Shown here piece by piece: positions 14,589 to 24,040 of a DNA stretch of 64,000 bases. The stretch covers positions 186,001-250,000 of the forward strand of contig JAGOQB010000002.1 in assembly GCA_017991675.1 (NCBI GenBank), given 5' to 3'. This DNA comes from Phenylobacterium sp. GTDB lineage: Bacteria; Pseudomonadota; Alphaproteobacteria; Caulobacterales; Caulobacteraceae. Position numbers and translations under genes: made by a program. The notes below the pieces were generated by a model. It was not told the DNA's origin. It did not search any database and worked only from the letters and a program-made list of their open reading frames with translations. Each line of letters opens with the position of its first letter. Position 1 is the stretch's first letter.

Positions 14589-15121
14589 GCGTCCCACCCG
14601 ACCGCGTTGCGCAGCCGAACGCCGCTGGCGTGCAGGCTGGTTCGCCAGACCTCGCGCAGCGGAACCAGGCTGTCGACGGGCCGCAACTCGACATCGCTCG
14701 CGGCCAGGGCGGCCGGCAGGTCGGCGACCTCGATCATGGCGTCGGGGATTACGACCTGGCGCGACACCCACATGCCGGCGTCGTCGAGGTCTTCGAACGA
14801 GGAGGCCGGCAGCTCGTAGCGGTAGAGCCGCGCGCCGGTCAGCGCAGCGAGCCAACCCCGCTCCACATAGGCCAGCATCCGCGCCCGGCTCTCGCCCCAC
14901 CAGGCAGCGCGATCGTCCGCGCAAGTCGTCTCCAGCGGCCAGAGCAGGATGCGCGGGCAGTCGCGTGGGAACAGATACATCGGCTGGTGCGCCTCATCGA
15001 TCGCCCAGACCAGCGGCCCGTTCAGCCAGTCGCGCCCCGGCGGCCGAGGAGACGGCGTCCGCACGGGCCGCGGTTCGAACCGGGCGATCGCCGGATCCTC
15101 GCTGAAATGGAACAGCCGCAT
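14585..15121 (-). CDS. DUF6886-like protein
   Basis: 178 residues starting MRLFHFSEDPAIARFEPRPV, with WAIDEAHQPMYLFPRDCPRI in the first third and YRYELPASSFEDLDDAGMWV later. The HFSEDP / IDEAH / PRDCPR combination matches my memory of the DUF6886 family (RES- or ADP-ribosyltransferase-like folds have been suggested for such small proteins, but that is not established here). Function unknown. ATG at 15121 fits the conserved start; another ATG eight codons upstream is possible. It converges with the TetR gene, sharing stop-codon bases. Confidence 0.62.
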   Translation of the reverse strand: MRLFHFSEDPAIARFEPRPVRTPSPRPPGRDWLNGPLVWAIDEAHQPMYLFPRDCPRILLWPLETTCADDRAAWWGESRARMLAYVERGWLAALTGARLYRYELPASSFEDLDDAGMWVSRQVVIPDAMIEVADLPAALAASDVELRPVDSLVPLREVWRTSLHASGVRLRNAVGWDA

Positions 15122-15227
15122 CGGCCGATTAGGCCCTGCCCGCATCGACTCGTCCACCGCCTCACCTGCCTGTCGGCCTCGGACGCGCATGCGTGCCGGG
15201 GATCCATAGGCGACTGCCCGACCCCCG

Positions 15228-15803
15228 CTAGAACGCCCAGGCGCAGCCGATGCCGACCGCCGGGCCCTGCTCGCCGGCGGGATCGACGTCGCCGCCCGCA
15301 CGGACCTTGCAGCCGTTCTTCGGACGACGGGCCAGATAGGGGTCGGCGTCGCGGCCGAAGTCGCCGCGGACGTCGAGATTGAGCCGGGGCGCAGCGCGGC
15401 CGTCCCGGGCCGCCAGCCGCGCCTCGCAGCGCTCGCGCTCGTCCTCAGTGAGATCGGCCATCGCGCAGCCGATCAGGCCGCGGAGCGCCCGCCTCAGAGC
15501 TAGCGGCGCGGGGGGCCGCGCCGGGGCCGCGGCGGCGGCGGGTGCGGCGGCATCGGGGCCGCCTAGCTGGATCGGCGCAGGTTGCGGCGCCCTGGCGGCA
15601 TGCGGCTGGGGCGGTTGCGCGAGGCGTCGCGGAGGCTCGACCGTCAGGCGGCGGTCGAAGGGCGGCGCGAGCAACACCTCCATGGCCGGGGTCTCAGGGG
15701 CCGGCGACAGCGCGTGCCGCTGGGTCACGAGCGCGCCCAGGACGACGACGTGCGCGCCGAGCGACATGGCCAGCACGATCAGCCGCTTCCGCGCGCCCTG
15801 CAC
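15228..15803 (-). CDS. Single-span membrane protein with proline/alanine-rich periplasmic region
   Basis: 191 residues, not recognised as a named family. After a basic start, LIVLAMSLGAHVVVLGALVT forms one N-terminal membrane helix. A proline- and alanine-rich stretch (residues 40-100) follows, as in TonB-like energy transducers. Then comes a C-terminal part with GCAMADLTEDERERCEARLA and NGCKVRAGG, containing four cysteines. The TonB C-terminal domain itself is not evident. GTG at 15803 is preceded by GAGGAGGTGGT, a strong Shine-Dalgarno, and fits the start of the hydrophobic segment; the frame is open further upstream without support. Confidence 0.6.
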   Translation of the reverse strand: MQGARKRLIVLAMSLGAHVVVLGALVTQRHALSPAPETPAMEVLLAPPFDRRLTVEPPRRLAQPPQPHAARAPQPAPIQLGGPDAAAPAAAAAPARPPAPLALRRALRGLIGCAMADLTEDERERCEARLAARDGRAAPRLNLDVRGDFGRDADPYLARRPKNGCKVRAGGDVDPAGEQGPAVGIGCAWAF

Positions 15804-15970
15804 ACCACCTCCTCGCGAACTTTGCGCACGACGCTCGCTGTGGCTGAGGGTGAAATTGTGGCGCAGCTTGCGTGCGACGGCGGACGCGACCGCCGCGCAT
15901 GGTACTTGACAATTTCGATGAATTTGCCGCCCTTGGCCGACCTCCACAACACAAAAGCGGAGGCATTGAA

Positions 15971-16891
15971 GTGAATTCAATTCCATATATTGGATCTGGC
16001 CCGTACTGCTACGCCAATTCATTTTCAATGATGTTTGGCGATGCGTCTCCATCGACATCAATCATTGAATTCGCCACATCAAGCGCATTCGGAATGCAGT
16101 TGATCGGCGGAACCACGCCTTTCTTCGATCCCTATGGCTGGACGCCGGAGGCGGGCTTCGACGGCGCCCTGGCGGCCCTGGGTTGGACCTCGGCGACCAG
16201 CCGGGGCGGCACCGAGGCGCAGGCCCTGGCCCGCCTCAAGGCGGCGCTGGCGGAGGGACCGGCCTGGGTCGGGCCGGTCGAGATGGGACATCTGCGCCAT
16301 CAGCCTGGCAAGACCGGCCCGATCGGCGCGGATCACTACGTCGTCGTACTGGAGGTCGGCGAGACGGCGGTGCTGATGCACGACCCCGAGAGCCATCCGT
16401 ATGCGACCCTGCCGCATGCCGATTTCATGGCCGCCTGGCGGGCGAAGACCATCGACTACGCCACCGCCTACACGATGCGCACGGCGTTCCGGCAGGTCGC
16501 GGCGGTGTCGGCCGACGACGCCGTCCGGGCCGCCCTGCCCGCTGCGGTCGAATGGCTCGCGGCGCGCGGGGACCACGACATGCCGCCGGGCAGCCTGGGC
16601 AACGGCGAGGCCGCCGAGGCCTTGGCCGCGCTGATCGAGGCCGGTTGCGCTCCCGATCTGCGCGATCATCTGACCGGCTTCGCCGTACGGGTCGGCGCGC
16701 GGCGGGCGGCGGACGCGGCCGCCTGCCTGGCGCGGATCGGCCGATCGCGAGCCGCGGAGATCACCGTGCGCCAGGCCCGCCTGATCGGCGGCCTGCAGCA
16801 CCCTCTGGTCATCGGCGACGACGCGCAGGCCGCCGCCGGCTTGCGGGCCCTGGCCCCGACCTATGACGACCTGCTGGCGGCGCTGACCTAA
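15971..16891 (+). CDS. Papain-like (BtrH_N/C39-like) domain protein
   Basis: 306 residues from GTG 15971, with GGAGG (15959-15963) seven bases upstream. The first half looks like a papain-fold cysteine enzyme: IPYIGSGPYCYANSFSMMFG gives the candidate nucleophile Cys near residue 10, GADHYVVVLEV the histidine, and VLMHDPESHP the acid, as in BtrH N-terminal or C39-like domains. Such domains cleave or transfer peptidyl or acyl groups; the substrate is unknown. The second half (after about residue 185) is an alanine-rich helical region. The first 45 codons use AT-rich codons (AAT, TCA, ATT, ATA-type) unlike the rest and unlike neighbours. From memory, similar YCYANS proteins occur in Firmicutes, so acquisition by transfer is possible. 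Confidence 0.6.
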   Translation: MNSIPYIGSGPYCYANSFSMMFGDASPSTSIIEFATSSAFGMQLIGGTTPFFDPYGWTPEAGFDGALAALGWTSATSRGGTEAQALARLKAALAEGPAWVGPVEMGHLRHQPGKTGPIGADHYVVVLEVGETAVLMHDPESHPYATLPHADFMAAWRAKTIDYATAYTMRTAFRQVAAVSADDAVRAALPAAVEWLAARGDHDMPPGSLGNGEAAEALAALIEAGCAPDLRDHLTGFAVRVGARRAADAAACLARIGRSRAAEITVRQARLIGGLQHPLVIGDDAQAAAGLRALAPTYDDLLAALT

Positions 16892-16948
16892 GCCCGTCGG
16901 GATCGAACAGCTCAGCTAGGCGTTCCTCACGCGAAACGGAGGGACGCG

Positions 16949-17296
16949 ATGAGCCTGGACAGCCTGATGATCCGCAGCGCCAACCTGCTGGGCGCGCCCT
17001 TGAAGGACGCGGCAGGCAAGAAGCTCGGCACGATCCGCGAGGTCTATTTCGAGCGCGACACCGGCCAGGCGCGGTTCGTGGCGCTGGAGTTCGGCGGACT
17101 GTTCGGGACCAGCGGCAAGTTCCACCCGATCCCCTGGCGGGCCCTGCGCTACGACGAGCCGTCGGACAGCTATCTCACCGACCTGACCAAGGACCTGCTG
17201 AAGAACAGCCCGGCCTACGACCGCGAGCAGATGAACGAGACGGCCTACGGCTGGAGCGAACAGGCCGAGCGCTATTTCCGCGTCGATCCGATCTAG
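16949..17296 (+). CDS. PRC-barrel domain protein
   Basis: 115 residues. LLGAPLKDAAGKKLGTIREV, then GQARFVALEFGGLFGTSGKFHPIPWRAL, then YLTDLTKDLLKNSPAYDRE match a single PRC-barrel domain, with the C-terminal extension common in stress-related members. PRC barrels bind protein or RNA partners; the cellular role is unknown. GAAACGGAGG precedes the ATG. The stop overlaps the stop of the convergent GT87 gene by four bases (CTAG). Confidence 0.87.
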   Translation: MSLDSLMIRSANLLGAPLKDAAGKKLGTIREVYFERDTGQARFVALEFGGLFGTSGKFHPIPWRALRYDEPSDSYLTDLTKDLLKNSPAYDREQMNETAYGWSEQAERYFRVDPI

Positions 17297-18528
17297 CCGG
17301 CCAGGCTGGGGCTCGCGACCGCGGGGGCCGGAGCCGTGGCCACCTCCGCGCGCCGCGCCAGCGCGAGCGTCCGCCAGACGACGGCGTAGAGCAGCAGGTT
17401 GGTGAGCGGCATCAGCTGGACATGGGTCTGATAGGCCAGGGTCGGGAGGATCAGTGGTCCGACGAAGGCCGCCGCCATCACGATGCGCGCGCCGGGGACC
17501 AGGGGCGACGTCCGGCCATAGTCGGCCAGCAGACCGATCGGCAGCGCCAGCAGGACGAGGTCATAGTCGAAGCAATAGGGGCTGACCGCCAGGATCGCCG
17601 GAATCGCCAGAGCGACCTTCAGCGACTGAGGCCCTGCCCCACGCCAGGCGACGAGCGTCGCCAGGGCGAGGCCTACGGCCACCACCGCGTGCGCCGCATA
17701 GGCGGCCTTCATCGGAACCCCGAGGCTGGCGAACATCACGAAGACGCTGGGGATCTTGCTCCACGGCAGGAAGCCGCCTTCCAGGATCCGCGACACGCGG
17801 TCGAAATTGGCGAAGAACGCCAGCCACGGCTCCAGGCCATAGGCGAGATAAGCGATCGCGCAGACGGCGAGCGCGGTGGCCGACGCCGAGGCGAAGGTCT
17901 TCCAGCGCCCCTGCACGGCCAGGAGCAGCGGCAGCAGCACGCCGAAATGCGGCTTGTAGACCATGAGGCCGATCAGGACGCCGGCCAGCCACGGACGCTT
18001 GTCCAGCAGCAACAGCCCGCCGCCCAGCAGCGCGGCGTTCAAAAAGCCGTTCTGACCGTGCATCAGGTTTACGAAGGTCGCAGGAAAGGCGAGCGCGATC
18101 AGCAGCGCGTGGCGATGGTCGGAAATCCTCCGCACCATCAGCAGGTAGAGCCCGAGGGTGCTTGCAAGCCATCCCGCCAGGGCCACCGGATAGGGGAAGA
18201 AGGCCAACGGCGCGATGACCAGATTGAACGGCGGCGGATAGTTCCAGAGGAAGATGCTGGTGTTGGCCGGGACCGCCGCCACCTCGCGCGCGTAGATCTT
18301 GTAGTAGTCGAACGCCCCGGCCGGATCGCCCATCCGCGCCAGGTCCGACGCCGCATAGAAGGTGATGAAATCATAGCCGAACGGCTCGCCGAACGGGTCG
18401 AGCCAGTCGTTGCCAGCCATGTAGACCAGCCAAGCCACGATGGCGACGACAAAGCCGACCAGCAGCAACAGGCTGTAGTTCCGCACACGGTCGGCGCTCA
18501 CCAGTCGGTCCAGATCCTGGAGCTTCAA
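17293..18528 (-). CDS. Polyprenol-phosphate-dependent glycosyltransferase, GT87 (DUF2029)
   Basis: About 411 residues with roughly ten membrane helices. DFITFYAASDLARMGDPAGAF near residue 60 and WNYPPPF near 105 are hallmark loops of GT87 (mannosyltransferase-like) proteins, and NLMHGQNGFLNAALLGGG and KPHFGVLLPLLL follow as in the family. It should transfer a sugar from a polyprenyl-phosphate donor on the periplasmic side. I propose TTG at 18528, which has GGGAGGTAG five bases upstream; ATG at 18564 is an alternative. The divergent gene encodes a GtrA-like flippase-type protein, so both may serve one glycan pathway. Confidence 0.85.
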   Translation of the reverse strand: MKLQDLDRLVSADRVRNYSLLLLVGFVVAIVAWLVYMAGNDWLDPFGEPFGYDFITFYAASDLARMGDPAGAFDYYKIYAREVAAVPANTSIFLWNYPPPFNLVIAPLAFFPYPVALAGWLASTLGLYLLMVRRISDHRHALLIALAFPATFVNLMHGQNGFLNAALLGGGLLLLDKRPWLAGVLIGLMVYKPHFGVLLPLLLAVQGRWKTFASASATALAVCAIAYLAYGLEPWLAFFANFDRVSRILEGGFLPWSKIPSVFVMFASLGVPMKAAYAAHAVVAVGLALATLVAWRGAGPQSLKVALAIPAILAVSPYCFDYDLVLLALPIGLLADYGRTSPLVPGARIVMAAAFVGPLILPTLAYQTHVQLMPLTNLLLYAVVWRTLALARRAEVATAPAPAVASPSLAG

Positions 18529-18640
18529 CGCTACCTCCCTCGGAAGGCGAGCACGCTGACGCATCAAGCTTAACAATGCCCTGAGCGGAAAACTCGCAGG
18601 CGTGAGCGATTTCTCAACCACGACGCGCCAGGATCGCGTC

Positions 18641-19102
18641 ATGACGCAGGTGAATGCTCATCAACACGTCCTGACCGCGCCCGCCAGCTTGGGGCCGCTG
18701 GGCTTCGATCTGCTGCGCTTTGCGCGGTTCCTGGGCGTGGGCGGGCTGGCCGCCGGCACGAACTTCGCTTCGCGCTTCGCCTGGAGCCTGGTGCTGCCGT
18801 TCGAGGCGGCGGTGATCTGCGCCTACGCCACGGGCATGGCGCTCGCCTTCGTGCTGTTCCGGCTGCTGGTGTTCCCCGGCTCGCCGCTGCCGATCGGCGT
18901 GCAGGCGCGCAACTTCCTGATCGTCAACGCGATCGGCGCGACCCTGACCTTCCTGACCGCGACCTTGCTGGTGCGCGGCGTGTTCCCGATGATCGGCTTT
19001 ACCTGGCATGCCGAAACCGTCGGCCACGCCCTGGCCATCGCCGTACCGGTGGCGACCAGCTGGATCGGCCACCGCCGCTTCACCTTCGCACGCGCCGGCT
19101 GA
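18641..19102 (+). CDS. GtrA family membrane protein
   Basis: 153 residues with four hydrophobic helices. LLRFARFLGVGGLAAGTNFA, then a second and third helix (ICAYATGMALAFVLFRLLVF; FLIVNAIGATLTFL), and the end SWIGHRRFTFA match the GtrA family, whose last motif is typically NFxxxRxxVF. GtrA proteins are thought to flip polyprenyl-phosphate-linked sugars. This fits the divergent GT87 gene. The frame extends to GTG 18602, but ATG 18641 has AGGAT upstream and leaves a normal-length protein. Confidence 0.85.
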   Translation: MTQVNAHQHVLTAPASLGPLGFDLLRFARFLGVGGLAAGTNFASRFAWSLVLPFEAAVICAYATGMALAFVLFRLLVFPGSPLPIGVQARNFLIVNAIGATLTFLTATLLVRGVFPMIGFTWHAETVGHALAIAVPVATSWIGHRRFTFARAG

Positions 19103-19203
19103 CCTTTACGTTTCCCTTATGCCCCGCGGGCGGGTCCCGTCTCGAACCCTGACGCTTGAGGGGCGCATCCTCCTGGCCTGAAACTGGCTATGGAGGCGCT
19201 GTC

Positions 19204-19287
19204 TTGGCGGATCTCATCTTTATCGGCGTCGGCGCGGGGGCGTTCGCCCTGTTCGCGCTGCTGGCCGTCGGCCTGAGGCGCATCTGA
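19204..19287 (+). CDS. Kdp-operon membrane microprotein, upstream of kdpF
   Basis: A 27-residue single-helix peptide (MADLIFIGVGAGAFALFALL then AVGLRRI). TTG start with GGAGG nine bases upstream, two bases between its stop and the kdpF start. The hydrophobic core with an RR end predicts N-out or membrane-spanning orientation with the basic end in the cytoplasm. It is not KdpF, which is the next ORF and carries the RPERF end. Coding is supported by spacing, ribosome-binding site and membrane character; the function is unknown. Confidence 0.6.
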   Translation: MADLIFIGVGAGAFALFALLAVGLRRI

Positions 19288-19289
19288 AG

Positions 19290-19376
19290 ATGCTGGTCGA
19301 TTTCCTTTGGGCGGGCGGCGCGATCGCCGTGGCCGCCTACATGCTCGTCGCGCTGCTGCGCCCCGAGCGCTTCTGA
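19290..19376 (+). CDS. kdpF: K+-transporting ATPase small subunit KdpF
   Basis: 28 residues, one membrane helix, ending LLRPERF, the classic KdpF C-terminus. It stabilises the KdpFABC complex in the inner membrane. Its ATG is two bases after the preceding microprotein stop, and kdpA starts 12 bases after its own stop, so all are translated from one transcript. Confidence 0.88.
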   Translation: MLVDFLWAGGAIAVAAYMLVALLRPERF

Positions 19377-19388
19377 CGGATAGCTGAC

Positions 19389-21098
19389 ATGACTTGGCAA
19401 GGATGGGCGGAGATCGCCCTGACGCTGGCCGTGGCCATTGGGCTCGGCTGGCCTATCGGCGTCTATATGTCCCGGGTATGGAACGGCGAGCGCACCTGGC
19501 TCGACCCCGTGCTGCGCCCCGTCGAACGGCTGGTCTACGCCGGCTGCGGCGTGGACTCCACGCGGAGCCAGACCTGGTTCGGATACGCCGCCGCGCTGCT
19601 GGCCTTCAATGCGGTCGGCTTCTTTCTGGTCTATGCGATCCTGCGGCTGCAGGGCGGCCTGCCGCTGAACCCGCAGGGTTTCGGCGCCGTCTCCGAGCAC
19701 CTGGCGTTCAACACCGCCGCCAGCTTCGTGACCAACACCAACTGGCAGTCCTATGGCGGCGAGACGACCATGTCGCAGTTCAGCCAGATGGCTGCGCTGA
19801 CCGTGCAGAACTTCGTCTCGGCGGCCACCGGGGCGACCATCGCCGCGGCCTTGGCGCGCGGCTTCGCCGGCCATCGGGGCGAAGGCGTCGGCAACTTCTG
19901 GGCCGATCTGACGCGCACCACGCTCTACGTCCTGCTGCCGGCCTCGATCGTGCTGGCGACGACCCTGGTCGCGCTGGGCGTGCCCCAGACCCTGGCCGCC
20001 TCGGCGCAGGCCGCGACGCTGGAGGGCGGTGAGCAGAAACTCTCGCTGTTCGCGGTCGCCAGCCAACTGGCCATCAAGCAGCTGGGCATCAACGGCGGCG
20101 GCGTCTTCAACGTCAATTCCGCCCACCCGTTCGAGAACCCGACCCCGCTGACCAACTTCCTGACCGCGGTGTCGATCAACGTGCTGGGCTGGTCGGCGTT
20201 CTTCGCCTTCGGCCGCTCGGCCAAGGCGTTCAGGGACATCCGCGCCCTGGTCGCCGCTGCCGCTGTGCTGCTGTCGCTCGGCGCGGCCGGCGTCTACCTG
20301 GCCGAGACCCAGAGCCCCCCCGCCCTGGTCGCAGCGCACGTCGACGCCAGCGCCAACATGGAGGGCAAGGAGGTCCGCTTCGGCCCGGCCGCCTCGGCCG
20401 CCTGGACCGCCCAGACCACCGGCGCCTCCAACGGCTCGGTCAACGCCATGCACGGCAGCTACATGCCGCTGGGCGGCGGGATCGCGATGTTCCTGATGAT
20501 GCTGGGCGAGATCCTGCCCGGCGGCATCGGCTCGGGCATCGCCATCATGGTCGTCATGGCGCTGCTGGCGGTGTTCGTCGCCGGGCTGATGGTCGGCCGC
20601 ACGCCGGAGTACCTGGGCAAGAAGGTCGAGGCCAAGGAGATCAAGCTGGCCATGCTGGCGGTTCTGATCGTCCCGCTGTCGATGCTCGGCTTCTCGGCGA
20701 TCGCCGCGGTGCTGCCCGAAGCGTTGAAGGGCCTGCTGAACCAGGGCCCGCACGGCCTGTCGGAGATCCTCTACGCCTACGTCTCGACCACGGCCAACAA
20801 CGGCTCGGCCTTCGCCGGCCTGACCGCCAACGCGCCGTGGTGGAACACCACGCTGGGCCTGGCCATGCTGATGGGCCGCTTCGTGCCGATCGTCGCCGTG
20901 CTGGCCATCGCCGGCTCGCTGGTCGCCAAGCCCAAGCTGGCCCCGTCCGTCGGCACCCTGCCCACCGACAGCGGCCAGTTCGTCGGCCTGCTGATCGGCG
21001 TGATCCTCATCCTCGGCGGGCTGCAGTTCTTCCCGGCCCTCGCCCTCGGCCCGATCGTCGAGCACTTCCAGGTGCTGGACGTCGTGGCCGGCCGCTAA
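19389..21098 (+). CDS. kdpA: K+-transporting ATPase subunit A (K+ channel-like)
   Basis: 569 residues, about ten membrane helices, the ion-selective subunit of the KdpFABC pump. Typical landmarks: [20 protein letters not shown] near residue 115 (first selectivity-filter loop), [20 protein letters not shown] near 235, GALN-like loops near 345-380, and [13 protein letters not shown] near 465. It binds and passes K+ across the inner membrane, driven by KdpB. The region before the operon (19103-19203) contains TTTACGTTTCCCTTAT, an AT-richer patch where KdpE could bind; this is inference only. Confidence 0.96.
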   Translation: MTWQGWAEIALTLAVAIGLGWPIGVYMSRVWNGERTWLDPVLRPVERLVYAGCGVDSTRSQTWFGYAAALLAFNAVGFFLVYAILRLQGGLPLNPQGFGAVSEHLAFNTAASFVTNTNWQSYGGETTMSQFSQMAALTVQNFVSAATGATIAAALARGFAGHRGEGVGNFWADLTRTTLYVLLPASIVLATTLVALGVPQTLAASAQAATLEGGEQKLSLFAVASQLAIKQLGINGGGVFNVNSAHPFENPTPLTNFLTAVSINVLGWSAFFAFGRSAKAFRDIRALVAAAAVLLSLGAAGVYLAETQSPPALVAAHVDASANMEGKEVRFGPAASAAWTAQTTGASNGSVNAMHGSYMPLGGGIAMFLMMLGEILPGGIGSGIAIMVVMALLAVFVAGLMVGRTPEYLGKKVEAKEIKLAMLAVLIVPLSMLGFSAIAAVLPEALKGLLNQGPHGLSEILYAYVSTTANNGSAFAGLTANAPWWNTTLGLAMLMGRFVPIVAVLAIAGSLVAKPKLAPSVGTLPTDSGQFVGLLIGVILILGGLQFFPALALGPIVEHFQVLDVVAGR

Positions 21099-21117
21099 CC
21101 CTTCAAGGCGTCAGCAC

Positions 21118-23187
21118 ATGACCGCATCCTACGCACCCCAGGGCGAGGGCCGCCGCAAGGCCTCGACCCTCGCCACCAGCCTCTCCGCCCCGATGATCGC
21201 CCGCGCCGCCCGCGACGCGGTGGTCAAGCTCGACCCGCGCAAGCTGACCGGCAATCCGGTGATCTTCGCCACCTGGATCGTCGCGCTGCTGGCCAGCGCC
21301 TCGGCGATCAACGAGATCCTGGCCGGGCGCCCGTTCGGCTTCGAGATCCAGATCGCGCTCTGGCTATGGGCGACGGTGCTCTTCGCCAACCTGGCCGAGA
21401 GCGTCGCCGAGGGCCGCGGCAAGGCCGCCGCCGACTCCCTGCGCGCCTCGCGCGTCACCACCAAGGCCAAGCTGATCATCGACCCGGCCACCGGCGCCAT
21501 CGTCCCCACCCCGGCCCACAAGCTGGGCGTCGGCGAGGTGGTGCTGGTCGAAGCCGGCGACGTGATCCCGGCCGACGGCGAGATCATCGAGGGCGTCGCC
21601 TCGGTCAACGAGGCCGCCATCACCGGTGAATCCGCGCCGGTGATCCGCGAGAGCGGCGGCGACCGCTCGGCCGTCACCGGCGGCACCACCGTGGTCTCCG
21701 ACTGGATCAAGGTGCGGATCACCTCCGAGGCCGGCCAGACCTTCCTCGACCGCATGATCGCCATGGTCGAGGGCGCCGACCGCCGCAAGACGCCCAACGA
21801 GATCGCCCTGGCCGTGCTGCTGGCCGGCCTGACCCTGGTGTTCCTGATCGCGGTCGTGACGCTGCTGGGCCTGGGCAAGTTCTCGGGCGTGCAGCTCTCG
21901 CCGATGGTGCTGGGCGCGCTGTTCATCACCCTGATCCCGACCACCATCGGGGGGCTGTTGTCGGCCGTGGGCATCGCAGGCATGGACCGCCTGCTGAAGG
22001 TCAACGTGCTGGCGACCTCGGGCCGCGCGGTGGAGGCGGCCGGCGACGTCGACACCCTGCTGCTCGACAAGACCGGCACCATCACCTTCGGCAACCGCAT
22101 GGCCACCGAGGTCGTCGCCGCCCCCGGCGTGCGCGAGGACGCCGCCCTGCGCGCCACCCTGATGGCGTCGCTGGGCGACGAGACGCCCGAGGGCCGCTCC
22201 ATCGTCGATCTGATCCGCGCCCAGGGCATCGACGTCGAGGTTCCGGACGGCGCCGCCATCATCCCGTTCAGCGCCGTGACCCGCCAGTCGGGCCTGGACG
22301 TCGGCGGCCGGTCCTGGCGCAAGGGCGCGGTCGACGCGATGATCCGCAGCCTGGACCTGGCCCCGCATCAGGTCCCGGCCGAGCTGACGGCGGCGGTCGA
22401 CCGCATCGCCCGCTCGGGCGGCACGCCGCTGGCGGTCAGCGAGGACGGCGCCCTGGTCGGCGTCATCCACCTGAAGGACGTCGTGAAGCCCAATGTGAAG
22501 GAGCGGTTCGCCGACCTGCGCCGCATGGGCCTGCGCACGGTGATGATCACCGGCGACAATCCGGTCACCGCCGCAGCCATCGCCTCCGAGGCCGGGGTCG
22601 ACGACTTCCTGGCCGAGGCCACCCCCGAGGACAAGCTGCGGCTGATCCGCGAGGAACAGGCCAAGGGACGGCTGGTGGCCATGTGCGGCGACGGCGCCAA
22701 CGACGCCCCGGCCCTGGCCCAGTCCGACGTCGGCGTGGCCATGCAGACCGGCGCTCAGGCCGCGCGCGAGGCCGGCAACATGGTCGACCTGGACTCAGAC
22801 CCGACCAAGGTCATCGAGATCGTCGAGGTGGGAAAGCAAATGCTGATCACCCGCGGCGCCCTGACCACGTTCTCGATCGCCAACGACGTGGCCAAGTACT
22901 TCGCGATCATCCCGGCGATGTTCGTCACCGCCCTGCCCGCGCTGGGCGCCCTGAACATCATGGGGCTGTCGAGCCCGCAGAGCGCCATCCTGTCGGCGGT
23001 GATCTTCAACGCCCTGATCATCGTGGCGCTGATCCCGCTGGCGCTGCGCGGGGTGCGCTACCGGGCGATCGGGGCGGCCAAGCTCTTGTCGCGCAACCTG
23101 CTGCTCTACGGCCTGGGCGGCCTGGTCGCGCCGTTCGTCGGCATCAAGCTGATCGACCTGGCCGTCTCCGGCCTCGGCCTGGCGTGA
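21118..23187 (+). CDS. kdpB: K+-transporting ATPase subunit B (P-type ATPase)
   Basis: 689 residues. The P-type phosphorylation motif DKTGT is intact, with Asp at about 317. [13 protein letters not shown] (actuator TGES), [10 protein letters not shown] and [20 protein letters not shown] (hinge) are present in the right order. It hydrolyses ATP to drive K+ import through KdpA. The stop TGA overlaps the ATG of a downstream microprotein (TGATG). The sequence has the expected length and no lesions. Confidence 0.97.
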   Translation: MTASYAPQGEGRRKASTLATSLSAPMIARAARDAVVKLDPRKLTGNPVIFATWIVALLASASAINEILAGRPFGFEIQIALWLWATVLFANLAESVAEGRGKAAADSLRASRVTTKAKLIIDPATGAIVPTPAHKLGVGEVVLVEAGDVIPADGEIIEGVASVNEAAITGESAPVIRESGGDRSAVTGGTTVVSDWIKVRITSEAGQTFLDRMIAMVEGADRRKTPNEIALAVLLAGLTLVFLIAVVTLLGLGKFSGVQLSPMVLGALFITLIPTTIGGLLSAVGIAGMDRLLKVNVLATSGRAVEAAGDVDTLLLDKTGTITFGNRMATEVVAAPGVREDAALRATLMASLGDETPEGRSIVDLIRAQGIDVEVPDGAAIIPFSAVTRQSGLDVGGRSWRKGAVDAMIRSLDLAPHQVPAELTAAVDRIARSGGTPLAVSEDGALVGVIHLKDVVKPNVKERFADLRRMGLRTVMITGDNPVTAAAIASEAGVDDFLAEATPEDKLRLIREEQAKGRLVAMCGDGANDAPALAQSDVGVAMQTGAQAAREAGNMVDLDSDPTKVIEIVEVGKQMLITRGALTTFSIANDVAKYFAIIPAMFVTALPALGALNIMGLSSPQSAILSAVIFNALIIVALIPLALRGVRYRAIGAAKLLSRNLLLYGLGGLVAPFVGIKLIDLAVSGLGLA

Positions 23188-23267
23188 TGCTGATGCGCGA
23201 AACCCTCGTCTCGCTGGGGCTGATCGCCCTGCTGTTCGCCTGCGCCTTCATCGGCGGGATCGTCTGA
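23187..23267 (+). CDS. Kdp-operon membrane microprotein between kdpB and the porin gene
   Basis: 26 residues ([20 protein letters not shown] then FIGGIV), one hydrophobic helix after a short charged head, with no C-terminal basic tail. Its ATG overlaps the kdpB stop in a TGATG arrangement that supports translational coupling; ATG at 23193 is an alternative. It is too short for most gene finders. It could be a second small subunit of the pump or a membrane regulator; no function is established. Confidence 0.55.
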   Translation: MLMRETLVSLGLIALLFACAFIGGIV

Positions 23268-23317
23268 GCCGCCCGATGACCAACACCTTCAAGAACACTC
23301 TTACCAGGACCTCCCCG

Positions 23318-24028
23318 ATGTCTCTCTTTCGCCTTCGCCGTCACAACCTCGCCGGCGCCGGCTTCGCCGCGATCTCGCTCTTCGCCGTTCCCGCCTTCGC
23401 CGAGGACGCCAGCCCGATCGACCTGTCGTTCAACGTCGGCGCGGCGACCGACTACGTGTGGCGCGGGGTCAGCCAGACCGACGAAAGCCCGCAGATCTCG
23501 GGCGGCGTCGACGCCACGGTCGGCGGCCTGGTCTATGCTGGCGGCTGGCTGTCCAATGTCGATTTCGGCAACGACACCGACTTCGAGCTCGATCTTTATG
23601 CCGGCGTTCGGCCGCAGCTCGGCCCGGTCAGCCTCGACCTCGGCGTCATCTACTACGGCTACGTCAACGCCCCGACCGGTTCGGACCAGGACTTCATCGA
23701 GTTCAAGGCCGCCGGCTCGGTCCCGGTCGGCCCCGCCACCCTCGGCGCCGGCGTCTACTACTCCGACGACTTCTTCGGCGGCACCGGCAAGGCTGCCTAT
23801 TTCGAGCTCAACGGTTCGACCCCGATCGCCGACAAGGTCAGCGTCTCGGGCGCCGTCGGCTATCAGGACGTCGACTATGACGGCGACTACACCACCTGGA
23901 ATCTCGGCGTCGGCTACGCCCTCACCGACGTCCTGGGCGTCGACCTGCGCTACCACGACACCGACGAGCACGACTTCGGCGACCTCTACGAGAGCCGCGT
24001 CGTGCTCGGCCTCAAGGCCGCATTCTAA
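23318..24028 (+). CDS. TorF-family putative porin (TIGR02001-type outer-membrane protein)
   Basis: 236 residues from ATG 23318 (frame open to 23276). The signal peptide ends AVPAFA then ED. The mature protein starts DLSFNVGAATDYVWRGVSQT, the conserved entry of this family, followed by alternating beta-strands (GGLVYAGGWLSNVDFG; LYAGVRPQLG; YYGYVNAP; TLGAGVYYSDDFFGG; DLRYHDTDEHDFG) and ends VVLGLKAAF with a terminal aromatic residue for outer-membrane insertion. It is an outer-membrane beta-barrel of uncertain selectivity. Its place between kdpB and kdpC implies a role in K+ entry, which is inference. AGGA lies seven or eight bases before the start. Confidence 0.83.
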   Translation: MSLFRLRRHNLAGAGFAAISLFAVPAFAEDASPIDLSFNVGAATDYVWRGVSQTDESPQISGGVDATVGGLVYAGGWLSNVDFGNDTDFELDLYAGVRPQLGPVSLDLGVIYYGYVNAPTGSDQDFIEFKAAGSVPVGPATLGAGVYYSDDFFGGTGKAAYFELNGSTPIADKVSVSGAVGYQDVDYDGDYTTWNLGVGYALTDVLGVDLRYHDTDEHDFGDLYESRVVLGLKAAF

Positions 24029-24040
24029 GGAGGCGTGACC

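Noticed and set aside
12563..15382. 939-codon open frame across the DUF900 and TetR genes
   Set aside because: It crosses well-supported genes in another frame and reads as a high-GC artefact.
19188..21065. 625-codon frame antisense to kdpA
   Set aside because: KdpA has all family motifs; the antisense product is repetitive and lacks a start signal.
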